Below are positions 8,900 through 18,039 of a stretch of DNA of 37,251 nt, in pieces. The DNA comes from Lutibacter sp. (GTDB lineage Bacteria; Bacteroidota; Bacteroidia; Flavobacteriales; Flavobacteriaceae): positions 1 to 37,251 of the forward strand of contig NZ_WTAR01000148.1 of the NCBI RefSeq assembly GCF_013139515.1. The letters run 5' to 3'. Below the pieces are notes generated by a model that was not told where the DNA came from, did no database searches, and was given only the letters and a program-made list of their open reading frames with translations. Position numbers and translations under genes: made by a program. Position 1 is the first letter of the stretch. The number at the start of each line of letters is the position of its first letter.

Positions 8900-9376
8900 A
8901 TGAAACATTTTAAAAAAAACTCTTTATTAATAGGAACCACTATTATTATATTAATTGTTATAAGTCCTTATTTGCTTTACATAAGTGAAAGTATTTCTCC
9001 TGACATTAAACAAATAGAAACAATTTTTGGAACTATAAAATCTGGGTATTTCCCTTCAATACAAGCTTATGTTTACTGGATTTTTGCAAAGTTTGTTCCT
9101 TTTTTCTTATTAACAATATTATATGTAACTACAAAAATTGGTGGGCTCCTGCAATTTTAGTCCCAATCACTGTTTATTTATTTCAATTAATTTTTGTAGT
9201 TAATGATAATGCTGAATTTTTTGATGAACTAGCGTTTATTTATACAACTCCTATTTTAATACTTGTTTTAACAATCTTATATTTTATTAAAACTAAAATT
9301 GATATATATAGAAGCTCTTGATTTAAAAAAAGAAATGGATACTACAATGGAAAAGGAAAAAGTGCGTAACCAATAA
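8900..9376 (+). pseudogene. Frameshifted four-helix membrane protein of unknown function
   Basis: The frame from ATG 8900 gives two hydrophobic helices and ends early at TAG 9158. The other half is in the next frame: from about 9140 it reads WAPAILVPITVYLFQLIFVV and LIYTTP-type helices up to the TGA at 9319. A third frame then reads ALDLKKEMDTTMEKEKVRNQ to TAA 9374-9376. Restoring one base near 9137-9144 (in AAAATTGGTGGG) and removing one near 9310 (in the TA run GATATATATAG) yields a continuous protein of about 158 aa. It would have four membrane segments and a charged tail. The two shifts cancel. I do not know the function. Either the gene is decaying or the two sites are base-calling errors. 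Confidence 0.75.
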
Positions 9377-9444
9377 AATTAACAACTATAAACAATGCGC
9401 TATTTTTAAAAGTTCTCTCTGCAGTAGTATTCATGATATAACAA

Positions 9445-10158
9445 TTACATTTTTAAATAAAAATCTTTTGTTAACGCAGTATATTCATCCGTGTAATTAT
9501 GACGTTCAATTTCAATAATTAATTCAGTTTTTACAATTGGTTTTTCTAAAAATGAAAATTGGACTAAACTTCGTTTAAATTTAGAATTTTCAGTTCCTTT
9601 AACGTTCGTTATTCTGTTAAGACATAAGTTATTTCCTTTAGCTATAAAAATAAAATTAGTTGCTTCTTCAAAAGGAATTATAAAAGCACAACTTCCGTTT
9701 TCAGACAATAATTTAGCGACACTACTCAGTAATTCAGTATATGTCAACGTTTCAGTATGGCGAGCCATTGCTCGTTCTTTTGGAAGTTCTTTATAGGTTG
9801 AAGTATAAAAAGGCGGATTAGAAATAATTAAATCGTACGTATCATCAATTTCTTCTGAAAATTCCTGTAATGAAGCATGGTAACAAAATAACCGATCTCC
9901 CCAATCACTATTCTCAAAATTTTCAACTGTTTGCTCGTAAGCTTCATCATTTAATTCAATAGCATCAATAAGTTCAGCATTACTTTTTTGAGCCAACATT
10001 AAAGCAATTAAACCCGTTCCAGCTCCAATATCTAACACACTAAACAAATTAGATTCTAATTGCGCCCAAGCGCCCAATAAAACACCATCAGTTCCAACTT
10101 TCATTGCTGTTTTATCTTGCTCAATTGTAAATTGTTTGAATTGAAATGCTTTACTCAT
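9445..10158 (-). CDS. trmN6: tRNA1(Val) (adenine(37)-N6)-methyltransferase-like enzyme
   Basis: SAM-dependent class I methyltransferase of 237 aa. LDIGAGTGLIALMLAQ is the SAM-binding motif I, and LIISNPPFYTST contains the NPPF catalytic motif of N6-adenine methyltransferases. The opening FKQFTIEQDKTAMKVGTDGVLLGAWA and the later RAMARHTETLTYTELL are characteristic of the YfiC/TrmN6 group, which modifies A37 of tRNA1(Val). It is transcribed alone toward the broken membrane gene; no clear terminator follows. Confidence 0.9.
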   Translation of the reverse strand: MSKAFQFKQFTIEQDKTAMKVGTDGVLLGAWAQLESNLFSVLDIGAGTGLIALMLAQKSNAELIDAIELNDEAYEQTVENFENSDWGDRLFCYHASLQEFSEEIDDTYDLIISNPPFYTSTYKELPKERAMARHTETLTYTELLSSVAKLLSENGSCAFIIPFEEATNFIFIAKGNNLCLNRITNVKGTENSKFKRSLVQFSFLEKPIVKTELIIEIERHNYTDEYTALTKDFYLKM

Positions 10159-10258
10159 TTTACTAACTATCTATTTTTGGCGCAATTTACAAGAAATTAT
10201 TTTTGTTATAACGCATCGTTAACTTTTTTAAAACCTTAAAACATTACACAAATTCATG

Positions 10259-10266
10259 TAAATTTG
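10259..10266 (+). promoter_or_regulatory. Candidate -7 box of the thioesterase gene
   Basis: TAAATTTG matches the Bacteroidota -7 consensus and lies 19 bp before the ATG at 10286, implying a short leader. A -33 TTG at standard spacing is not visible. Confidence 0.4.
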
Positions 10267-10285
10267 TTCACTTAAAAATTAAGAC

Positions 10286-10726
10286 ATGAATTTTGAAATA
10301 ACCTTTCATACAAAGTGGTCAGATTTTGACCCAAACCGTCATATGCGTCATACTGCATATAATGATTATGCAGCTGAAGTAAGAGTGCGTTTTTTTCAAG
10401 AACATGGTCTTTCAATAAATGAGTTTGCCAAACTAAACATTGGCCCAGTTCTATTTAAAGAAGAAACTTCCTTTTTTAAAGAAATACATATTGGAGAAAA
10501 TATTACCGTGAAAATGGAATTAGAAGGGGTTTCAAAAGGTATTGAACGCTGGCGTTTTAAACATCAAATTTTTAATGAAGAAGGCAAACTGTCAGCTGAA
10601 ATAAAAGTATACGGAGCTTGGATAGATTTAATAAAAAGAAAGCTAACTTCTCCTCCAAAAAAGTTTGAAACAATTTTTGAAACACTCCCAAAATCAACTA
10701 ATTTTATTGAAATTCCTCTTAAGTAG
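10286..10726 (+). CDS. Acyl-CoA thioesterase, hot-dog fold (4HBT/YbgC-like)
   Basis: A 146-aa single hot-dog-fold protein. The N-terminal TKWSDFDPNRHMRHTAYNDYAAEVR has the WxDxDxxxHMxxxxY arrangement of 4-hydroxybenzoyl-CoA/acyl-CoA thioesterases, with the Asp that acts as nucleophile or base. GPVLFKEETSFFKEIHIGENI and GIERWRFKHQIF form the later beta strands. The acyl substrate cannot be told from sequence. It is a single gene preceded by a -7 box and followed by 338 bp of AT-rich spacer before the kinase gene. Confidence 0.88.
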   Translation: MNFEITFHTKWSDFDPNRHMRHTAYNDYAAEVRVRFFQEHGLSINEFAKLNIGPVLFKEETSFFKEIHIGENITVKMELEGVSKGIERWRFKHQIFNEEGKLSAEIKVYGAWIDLIKRKLTSPPKKFETIFETLPKSTNFIEIPLK

Positions 10727-11064
10727 CTATTTTTTTTAGTGATTCAATTATATTTTTAAAACATCCTAAAAAAAACACTCTCTTATCTTATTTTTTAAAC
10801 CTATCTGAAACAATAAATCACAATATGTAAATTTATGATTTTCATATAATGAAAATTTTAACTAAATTACAAGTAATATTAAAAGTGAATTTTACAATTA
10901 AAAAGAAGCAACAACACTAGTTAAAAGCTAATTTACAGTTGATAAATATCATAGATTATTTAATAAGAATTTTATATTTTTAGCGCTTTAGCCTTCCTTT
11001 TTAAATCTTAAATTTTAGGTTTAAAGGAAATTACAATTAACCCAAACCTAATAAATACCATAGA
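10727..11064. other. 338-bp AT-rich spacer upstream of the hybrid kinase
   Basis: No ORF with coding character was found. It holds the FNR-like palindrome at 10940-10951. A weak imperfect hairpin near 11000-11030 (CCTTTTTAAA paired with TTTAAAGG) precedes the kinase start. No repeat-family copy is present. Confidence 0.5.
10939..10952. promoter_or_regulatory. FNR/CRP-family-like palindrome (TTGAT-N4-ATCA)
   Basis: TTGATAAATATCAT contains a perfect 12-bp palindrome TGATAAATATCA, close to the FNR box TTGAT-N4-ATCAA. It lies about 113 bp upstream of the kinase start. The identical 12-mer recurs at 18301-18312. Binding is inferred only. Confidence 0.35.
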
Positions 11065-14000
11065 ATGAAATCTAATCCAACCTATGAAGAGCTATTGAAA
11101 AAGGTTGAGTACTACGAAAAAGAGTTTAAAATAATTAAAAATGCCACAACAGCTGTTAAAACTGTAAGTGACAATAAAGACACTACCCAAAAGTATTTAG
11201 AAAATCTTATTGGTTATGCCAACGCACCTATTATTGTATGGAACCCTAAATTCGAAATCAAACGTTTCAATCAGGCTTTTGAACATTTAACAGGTTATAC
11301 TTCAGAAGACGTTATTGGTAAAAAATTAGATGTGTTATTTCCAAAGGAAAGCATCAAAAAAACAAAAGCAGCAATTGACAGAACTTTATCTGGTGATTTT
11401 TGGGAAACCATTGAAATTCCAATCCTTTGTAAAAATGGTGAAACCAGAATTGCACTTTGGAATTCAGCCAATATTTATGATAATGATAATAAATTACTTT
11501 CAACCATTGCGCAAGGGCAAGACATTACAAAACGTATAGTTGCAGAAAATGAAATAATTAAACAACATGAAAAATTAAATGACATTTTAGATGCCTTTCA
11601 AGATGGAGTTTACTTATGCGATGCAGATAAAAATATTGAATATTTAAATGGTGCAATGATTGACCGAATTGGTTATAATGCTGTAGGTGAAAAATGTTTT
11701 AAAGCCATTCATAATTTAGATGAGCCTTGTTCTTTTTGCTTTTATGATGAATTAAAAAAGAAAAAGAGAACTAATGTTGAATTAAAAATTTCAGAAAAAG
11801 ATTATATAGTTTCATCTGTTTTATTAGAAAATAATTCTAAAATTACTGTTTATACAGATGTTACTAAATTAAAACAAATTGAGGAAGATTTAAAAAACCA
11901 AAACAAAGAACTTACAGCAGCAAAAAAAATAGTTGAAGAAAGTGAACTAAAATTAAAAGAAGCACAGTTAGTTGCTAAAATAGGAAACTGGGATTATGAT
12001 TTAGTAAATGACACACTTACTTGGTCTGACGAAATTTATAAACTCTTAGAAATTAATCCTACTACTTATAAACCATCTTATAATTCAATGCTTCAATACA
12101 TTCACCCAGACGATAGGGAATTATTGGACTACACTTTTAATAAATCTATAACTGAAAAAACTGAATATAAATTAGAACATAGGGCATTATTAAAAAATGG
12201 GGATGTAAAATGGGTTATTGAAAGAGGAAAAAGTGAATATGATACTAATGGAAACCCAATACGATCATACGGCACATTCCAAGACATTACCGAACAAAAA
12301 AACACAGAACAACAACTTATTAAATTAAAAGAATCTGCCGAAGAAAATCAAGTCTATTTTAGAACTATTTTTGATACACAAATTGATGCAATTAGTGTAA
12401 CCAAAGTTTCGGATAGCACATTTACCTATGTAAATAAAGCTTTTATTAAATTATCTAGTTTTTCTGAAAAAGAATTAATTGGTAAAAATGCCAATAAAGT
12501 AACTCTTTTTGTGAATCCAAAAGATACTGAAACTTTAAATACTAAATTTTCTAAAAACGGGATTGTTACAAATTTTGAAACTAAAGTCCAAATAAAAACG
12601 GGTGCCATTAAAACCGTTTTATTATCACTTAGGTCGTTTAAATTTAATAAAGAAAAGTTTGTAATTACTACTACACATGATATTACACAAAATACTTTAA
12701 TTGACAAAACATTGCGGTATATTTCAGGTGGATGGAGAGATAAAGGAACTGACATTTACAATACAATTCTTCCTTTTTTAACTGAAATATTAAATATAGA
12801 ATATGCTTTTATTGATGAGTTATTACCTAATCACAAAGTAAAAACAGTTGGTTTAACACTTAAAAATGAAGTACTCCCAAATATAGAATACGATTTAAAA
12901 TATACACCTTGTGAAAATGTAATTAAAGGTAATTATTGTGTTCACCCTTCAAATATTCAGAAGAAATTTCCGAAAGATCAAATTTTAATTGATATGAATG
13001 CGGAAAGTTATGCAGGAGCACCTTTATTAAATTCTAAAGGTGAAGTTATAGGTGCTCTAGGTCTTATAGGCTTAAAATCTATTAAAAATACTGAACTTAT
13101 TAAAATTATTTTAAATTTAGTTGCACCAAGAATTGCGCATCAAATTGAGCAAGATCAAAATTCAAAAAAATTAGAAAAAAATATTAAAAGCTTAAATGAA
13201 GCGCAACAAATTGCAAAAGTTGGGAATTGGGAAATAGATGTATACCATAAAAAGATTTCTTGGTCTGATGAGATTTACAATATTTTTGAAATTTCTAGAA
13301 ATAATATACCACCATCCTTAGAATATATATTAAAACATATACATCCTGAAGATAAAGAAAGGCAACGTGTTGAGTTTGAAAAGTCTAAAAAAGAAAAAAA
13401 TGGACATTCACTCAATTATCGTATTGTATTAGAAAACGGCACTATTAAATGGCTACACTCAAAAGGGCAATACATTTATAATGATGATAATGATGGGAAT
13501 TTTATAAAATCTTATGGTACGCTACAAGACATTACTGAAACTAAACTAGCTGAACAAGAACTTATTAATACCAAAGAGAAATTTAAGGATATTGTAGAAA
13601 ACACTTCTGAATGGATTTGGGAAATTGATATAGATGGTGTTCATACGTATAGCAACCCTATTGTTGAAAATATTATTGGTTATTCTCCTAATGAAATAGT
13701 TGGAAATAGCAGTTTTGATTTCATTCATCCAGTTGATATTAAAAACATTAAGCAGAAACTCCCTAACTTAATTGCAACAAATAAAGGTTGGGAGAACTGG
13801 CAAATTAAATGGCTACATAAAAATGGCACGTATCGCTATCTTGAAAGTAATGCAGTTCCAATTTTAGATTCCAAAGGAAAATTACAAGGTTATAGAGGAG
13901 TTGACAGAGATATAACCCAACGTATAAATGCTGAAAAAGAAAATAAAAAATTATTAACTGCAGTTGAACAAAGTGCAAACTCCATCTATATTACTGATAT

Positions 14001-16020
14001 TAATGGAATTATAGAATATACAAACCCTAAATTTACTGAAGTAACTGGTTATACACCTGAAGAAGCAATTGGAAAAAATCCGAAATTTTTAAAATCTGGA
14101 AATCATCCAAAAGAATACTACACCTATTTATGGTCAACAATTACAGCAGGAAAAACTTGGAAAGGCGAATTTGAAAATAAAACCAAAAACGGAAAATTAT
14201 TTTGGGAGCAAACAACCATAACTCCAATAAAAAATGAAAAAGGAGAAATAATTAATTATTTAGCTATTAAAGAGAATATTACTGCGCTTAAAGAAAATCA
14301 AAAATTACTACTAAAACAAAACGAGGAATTAAATACTGTTAGTTTAGAATTATCTAAAAAAAACAGACTACTTTTAGAAAGTAAAAATAGGTTTGGAAAT
14401 TTATTTGAAAAAAGCCCCGTATCTCTTTGGGAAGAAGATTTATCGAAATTAATTCCCTTTTTAAATGAAAAAAACTTAAAGTCAACAAAACTTAAAGTAT
14501 ATTTAGATGAACACCCTGATTTTGTTTCTGAATGTGTTTCTAAGGTTAAAGTGTTAAATGTAAATAGCATTACATTAGATTTGTTAGGATCTGAATCTAA
14601 AGATGATTTGATGAATCATTTAAGTAAAAACTTCAACTTAAAATCAATTGAAACTTTTAAAGAAGAACTCATATCAATAGCATCAAACAATAAAGAATTT
14701 GTTAGAGAAACACAATTTGTAAAAGGCGATGGAAGTATTGTTTCTGTAATTATAAAATCGGTACTTTTAGATGATACTAAAACAGCTATTGTATCTATGG
14801 TTAATATTACCGATATTAAAAATGCAGAGCTAAAATTAAAAACGCAAAACAAAACACTTAAAAAAGCAAAAGAAAAAGCTGAAGAAAGTGATCGTTTAAA
14901 AACTGAATTTTTAAACAATATGTCACATGAAATTAGAACTCCTATGAATGGTATTTTAGGGTTTACTGAACTTTTATGCACTCCTGATACAACTTTAGAC
15001 AAAAGAAAATATTTTGGCAGTATTATTAAAAGTAGTGGTAACCAATTAATGCAAGTTATAGATGATATTTTAGAAATATCAAGACTAGGAACAAAACAGG
15101 TTACAGCCATTGAAAAAGAGCTATGTTTAAACAACGAAATGTTACACTTATTTTCAATATTTGACATTAAAGCAAAAGAAAATAAAATACCCCTGTACTT
15201 AAAAAAAGGACTTTCAGATATTGAAAGTACTATATTTACTGATGCATTAAAACTAAATAAAATTTTAAGTAATTTATTAGAAAATGCATTTAAATTTACT
15301 AATGAAGGTGATATTGAATTTGGCTATGTGCTAAACAATACAAAAAAACCACAATTAGAAATTTATGTAAAAGATACTGGGGTTGGAATAAATGAAGCCA
15401 ATCAAAAAACAATATTTGATCGATTTTCTCAAGAAGAAAAAGAACTTTCAAAGAAGTTTGGAGGTTTAGGTTTAGGCTTATCAATTGCTAAAGAAAACGC
15501 CGAATTATTAGGAGGCACCATTACCTTAAAATCTAAAAAAGGAGTTGGTTCTACATTTACAGTTATAATACCCTATAAACCAACTACTAAAATAATCTCA
15601 AAAAATTCAACAAAAGAATTAAAAACTGAAACTAAGGAAGGTACACCTATAATTTTAATTGCTGAAGATGAAGAAGTTAATTATTTATTTTTAGAAACAT
15701 TGCTCCATGATTCATTAAAAATTGATTGTACTGTTTTACATGCAAAAAATGGTAAAGAAGCTGTTAAAATTAGTAAAGAAAATCCTAAAATTAATCTTAT
15801 TCTAATGGATATTAAAATGCCATTAATGAATGGTTATGAAGCTACAAAATTAATAAAAGAATTTAATCCCAATGTACCAATAATTGCACAAACAGCTTAT
15901 TCAACATCTGAAGATATTAATAAATCTATTGCTGTTGGTTGTAATGATTTTATTTCAAAACCAATTAGTAAAAAAACGTTAAGCGATATATTAAAAAAAC
16001 ATCTTACCGTACTAAAGTAA
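11065..16020 (+). CDS. Multi-PAS/GAF hybrid sensor histidine kinase with receiver domain
   Basis: A 1651-aa soluble signalling protein with no signal peptide or membrane helix, so its input is probably cytoplasmic. Order by rough residue: N-terminal coiled coil (1-40), PAS1 (44-160), PAS2 (168-270), PAS3 (300-415), PAS4 (429-545), GAF (551-697), PAS5 (712-830), PAS6 (837-955), PAS7 (963-1075), a degenerate PAS-like region (1109-1256), coiled linker, HisKA with phospho-acceptor His1288 (MSHEIRTPMNG), HATPase (N box NLLENAFKFTNEG, DTGVGI, GGLGLGLSI), and a receiver domain (1527-1651) with acceptor Asp1582 (LMDIKMP) and a downstream KP. PAS3 and PAS5 are close relatives (IGNWDYD/VGNWEID, TWSDEIY/SWSDEIY), pointing to internal duplication. 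PAS2 has a Cys-rich loop (PCSFCF). No output regulator is encoded next to it. An FNR-like site lies upstream. Confidence 0.95.
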   Translation: MKSNPTYEELLKKVEYYEKEFKIIKNATTAVKTVSDNKDTTQKYLENLIGYANAPIIVWNPKFEIKRFNQAFEHLTGYTSEDVIGKKLDVLFPKESIKKTKAAIDRTLSGDFWETIEIPILCKNGETRIALWNSANIYDNDNKLLSTIAQGQDITKRIVAENEIIKQHEKLNDILDAFQDGVYLCDADKNIEYLNGAMIDRIGYNAVGEKCFKAIHNLDEPCSFCFYDELKKKKRTNVELKISEKDYIVSSVLLENNSKITVYTDVTKLKQIEEDLKNQNKELTAAKKIVEESELKLKEAQLVAKIGNWDYDLVNDTLTWSDEIYKLLEINPTTYKPSYNSMLQYIHPDDRELLDYTFNKSITEKTEYKLEHRALLKNGDVKWVIERGKSEYDTNGNPIRSYGTFQDITEQKNTEQQLIKLKESAEENQVYFRTIFDTQIDAISVTKVSDSTFTYVNKAFIKLSSFSEKELIGKNANKVTLFVNPKDTETLNTKFSKNGIVTNFETKVQIKTGAIKTVLLSLRSFKFNKEKFVITTTHDITQNTLIDKTLRYISGGWRDKGTDIYNTILPFLTEILNIEYAFIDELLPNHKVKTVGLTLKNEVLPNIEYDLKYTPCENVIKGNYCVHPSNIQKKFPKDQILIDMNAESYAGAPLLNSKGEVIGALGLIGLKSIKNTELIKIILNLVAPRIAHQIEQDQNSKKLEKNIKSLNEAQQIAKVGNWEIDVYHKKISWSDEIYNIFEISRNNIPPSLEYILKHIHPEDKERQRVEFEKSKKEKNGHSLNYRIVLENGTIKWLHSKGQYIYNDDNDGNFIKSYGTLQDITETKLAEQELINTKEKFKDIVENTSEWIWEIDIDGVHTYSNPIVENIIGYSPNEIVGNSSFDFIHPVDIKNIKQKLPNLIATNKGWENWQIKWLHKNGTYRYLESNAVPILDSKGKLQGYRGVDRDITQRINAEKENKKLLTAVEQSANSIYITDINGIIEYTNPKFTEVTGYTPEEAIGKNPKFLKSGNHPKEYYTYLWSTITAGKTWKGEFENKTKNGKLFWEQTTITPIKNEKGEIINYLAIKENITALKENQKLLLKQNEELNTVSLELSKKNRLLLESKNRFGNLFEKSPVSLWEEDLSKLIPFLNEKNLKSTKLKVYLDEHPDFVSECVSKVKVLNVNSITLDLLGSESKDDLMNHLSKNFNLKSIETFKEELISIASNNKEFVRETQFVKGDGSIVSVIIKSVLLDDTKTAIVSMVNITDIKNAELKLKTQNKTLKKAKEKAEESDRLKTEFLNNMSHEIRTPMNGILGFTELLCTPDTTLDKRKYFGSIIKSSGNQLMQVIDDILEISRLGTKQVTAIEKELCLNNEMLHLFSIFDIKAKENKIPLYLKKGLSDIESTIFTDALKLNKILSNLLENAFKFTNEGDIEFGYVLNNTKKPQLEIYVKDTGVGINEANQKTIFDRFSQEEKELSKKFGGLGLGLSIAKENAELLGGTITLKSKKGVGSTFTVIIPYKPTTKIISKNSTKELKTETKEGTPIILIAEDEEVNYLFLETLLHDSLKIDCTVLHAKNGKEAVKISKENPKINLILMDIKMPLMNGYEATKLIKEFNPNVPIIAQTAYSTSEDINKSIAVGCNDFISKPISKKTLSDILKKHLTVLK

Positions 16021-16032
16021 AACTAACTTAAA

Positions 16033-16079
16033 ATAAAGCGTTAAAGTATTGTTAACACACTAAACCTTTAACGCTTTAT
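16033..16079 (+). terminator. Long-stem hairpin after the kinase gene
   Basis: ATAAAGCGTTAAAG (16033-16046) pairs perfectly with CTTTAACGCTTTAT (16066-16079) around a 19-nt loop. It starts 13 bp after the kinase stop and 41 bp precede the next ATG. There is no immediate U-tract, so it may be a weak terminator or a transcript-end or processing hairpin. Confidence 0.5.
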
Positions 16080-16120
16080 ACAGTCTAACTTTTTTAAACA
16101 CAATTAAATAAAATCTAAAA

Positions 16121-16732
16121 ATGAATTTACAAAAACACCTTATTTTAACTCTCCTTTTTTTTACTTTAAATACAATTGCGTTTTCTCAACAAAGAGGAAA
16201 TACATCACAACAACAAGGACAACGTTACAATCAAACTCAACAAAAAATACAACCTAAAAATATGGTTGGAATTATAATGTATGATATTGATATAGTTCTA
16301 AAAAAAATAAAAGTTAAAAAAGCCCCTAAAAAGACCATTGTATCTAAAGCAATTTCACAACATAACAACAAAATAAATGAGTTAAAAACATTTAATTACG
16401 AAACATTTGATGATGTAACTTCTTTTTTAACTAAAAAAAGAAATGAAGCTAAACTAAATCGTGATTTTAGTACTATGAAAGAATCTCAAATGCAAGCAAA
16501 TGAAATGCTAGCTCCAATTCGTTCAAAAGTAAAATTTCAAAAGAACAAGTTAAATACCACCCTTGAAAAAGAACTTTCTGAAAAACAATATAAAGCGTGG
16601 CTTAAATATCAACAAAGTGAATTAAAAAAGCTAAACCCTAAAGCTGCTGAAAGACCTCAAATGCAAAGCGGACAGCGATCTAGAGGTAGCGGTCAAAAAC
16701 AAGGAACAGGTATGGGCAGAGGCGGCTATTAA
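16121..16732 (+). CDS. Secreted protein of unknown function, Gln/Gly/Arg-rich ends
   Basis: A 203-aa exported protein. MNLQKHLILTLLFFTLNTIAFSQ is a signal peptide. A Gln-rich segment follows, then a predominantly helical, Lys-rich core (about residues 45-170), and a disordered C-terminus rich in Gly, Arg and Gln (SGQRSRGSGQKQGTGMGRGGY). The core segment LEKELSEKQYKAWLKYQQ resembles the LTxxQ-type helix ends of Spy/CpxP-like periplasmic proteins, but the match is weak. It is downstream of the kinase on the same strand and separated by a hairpin. I do not recognise a defined family. Confidence 0.75.
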   Translation: MNLQKHLILTLLFFTLNTIAFSQQRGNTSQQQGQRYNQTQQKIQPKNMVGIIMYDIDIVLKKIKVKKAPKKTIVSKAISQHNNKINELKTFNYETFDDVTSFLTKKRNEAKLNRDFSTMKESQMQANEMLAPIRSKVKFQKNKLNTTLEKELSEKQYKAWLKYQQSELKKLNPKAAERPQMQSGQRSRGSGQKQGTGMGRGGY

Positions 16733-16758
16733 ACTTTTGCGCAAAATAATAACCTACA

Positions 16759-16788
16759 AAAAAGCTTCTCAAAATTGAGAAGCTTTTT
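16759..16788. terminator. Bidirectional terminator between convergent genes
   Basis: AAAAAGCTTCTCAA (16759-16772) and its perfect complement TTGAGAAGCTTTTT (16775-16788) form a strong hairpin with T-runs on both sides. It separates the rightward secreted-protein gene from the leftward lipoprotein gene ending at 16825. Confidence 0.85.
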
Positions 16789-16824
16789 ATATGCTAACTT
16801 TCATTGTTTACAAGTAGCGGAAAA

Positions 16825-18039
16825 CTATCTAACTAGGATAAAAATCCAACCTTGTTCTTCACTAAAATCATTTGTTTGCCAAGAATTACCTTCAACATCA
16901 AACCAATTTGTTTCAATTATTGAACTTCCATTTAAAACAAACTCAGCATAAAATATTTTGGTTCCTGCTTCATTATAAATACTCTCTTTTGTTTTTTTAT
17001 TGGTTGAAGAATCTCTACTATCAATTATTGAATATCCTACTAACACTAAATTATCAGGTGTTCCTTCATAATATTCTTTTTTAGTTATATATTCATCTAC
17101 ACCATATTCTTTAGCTCTACAATATTCAAAAATATCATCATTATCATATCTAAAATCCCATCTTTTTACACGAAACAATCCTTCAATATAATCTGTAATT
17201 TCATCAAGATAATCATCATTATATTCTATCTCGCGCATAAGGTTGGTAGTGTATTCATAGGTATCTCTATCTTCGCTCTCACCTACTCTATATCTTGATA
17301 CTAACCTATTTTCACTATCGTATTCAAAAATATAAGTATCATCTAAACTACCATTATAATATTCCTTTTCTTCAACCATATTTCCATTCAAATAGGTATA
17401 CTCATAAACATCATCCCATCTTTCATTTGTATAGCTTAAAACATTCCCTTCAGTATCATAGGTAAATAATTCTTCCCATTCTTCATCTCCTCCTTCATTT
17501 TTATTCTTAACGATTTTACCGCTTAATGCTTCATGTATTTTTTTTATTAATTGCATATTTGTGTCATACTCCATATTTACAACATCTCTAATCTCACCAT
17601 CTTCTGTTTTAGTTAACTTTATAATGTAGCCCTCTAAATCATAAACATATGTAAAAGTAATTGCATCTGATTCCCAATAACCAAGTGCTTCTAATCTCTG
17701 AGAGGAAACAATAATACCTTCAGTATTAAAGTTATGAACTATTGTAAATATCTTATCTCCAAATATTCCATGTATTTTATAATTTTGATACGTCTCTATC
17801 GCTTTTCCGTTTACATAATTATGGGTAAAACCCCAAGCTGGTCTTCTGTCTGAAACAAATAATTGCTCAAACGAAGCTGAAAAATTTTTCATGTTAAATG
17901 CTTGATTTTCATCAATAGCAATTGTGATATCTTCAGGCCCTACTACCAATCCATCATCGTTGTCATCATTATTACAAGCCGTTAATGCAATTCCAATTAT
18001 TAAAATTGCCATCAGTAATTTTAAATGTATTGTTCTCAT
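16825..18039 (-). CDS. Lipoprotein with YD-like repeats
   Basis: A 404-aa lipoprotein. The signal peptide ends in lipobox IALTAC, followed by an acidic tether (NNDDNDDG), as on surface-exposed Bacteroidota lipoproteins. The body is built of imperfect repeats of the form YDxxGN/YDxENRLVSR (FTYDTEGNVLSYTNERWDD, FEYDSENRLVSRYRVGE), similar to RHS/YD or DUF4595-type beta-strand repeats. It is strongly acidic and aromatic-rich. No enzyme motif is visible. It sits alone, with a long upstream spacer that includes a second FNR-like palindrome 262 bp before the start. Its function is unknown. Confidence 0.8.
   Translation of the reverse strand: MRTIHLKLLMAILIIGIALTACNNDDNDDGLVVGPEDITIAIDENQAFNMKNFSASFEQLFVSDRRPAWGFTHNYVNGKAIETYQNYKIHGIFGDKIFTIVHNFNTEGIIVSSQRLEALGYWESDAITFTYVYDLEGYIIKLTKTEDGEIRDVVNMEYDTNMQLIKKIHEALSGKIVKNKNEGGDEEWEELFTYDTEGNVLSYTNERWDDVYEYTYLNGNMVEEKEYYNGSLDDTYIFEYDSENRLVSRYRVGESEDRDTYEYTTNLMREIEYNDDYLDEITDYIEGLFRVKRWDFRYDNDDIFEYCRAKEYGVDEYITKKEYYEGTPDNLVLVGYSIIDSRDSSTNKKTKESIYNEAGTKIFYAEFVLNGSSIIETNWFDVEGNSWQTNDFSEEQGWIFILVR

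Noticed and set aside
9342-9434. 30-codon leftward ORF (starts MNTTAERTFKNS, hydrophobic end) 10 bp after the trmN6 stop
   Set aside because: Spacing and a possible membrane helix are suggestive, but it partly overlaps the 3' end of the broken membrane gene on the other strand, is very short and has no recognisable relative. Conservation in relatives would revive it.
14616-15167. 183-codon ORF antisense to the hybrid kinase
   Set aside because: It lies entirely opposite the HisKA region, whose protein motifs are intact; length is a by-product of AT-rich codon use.
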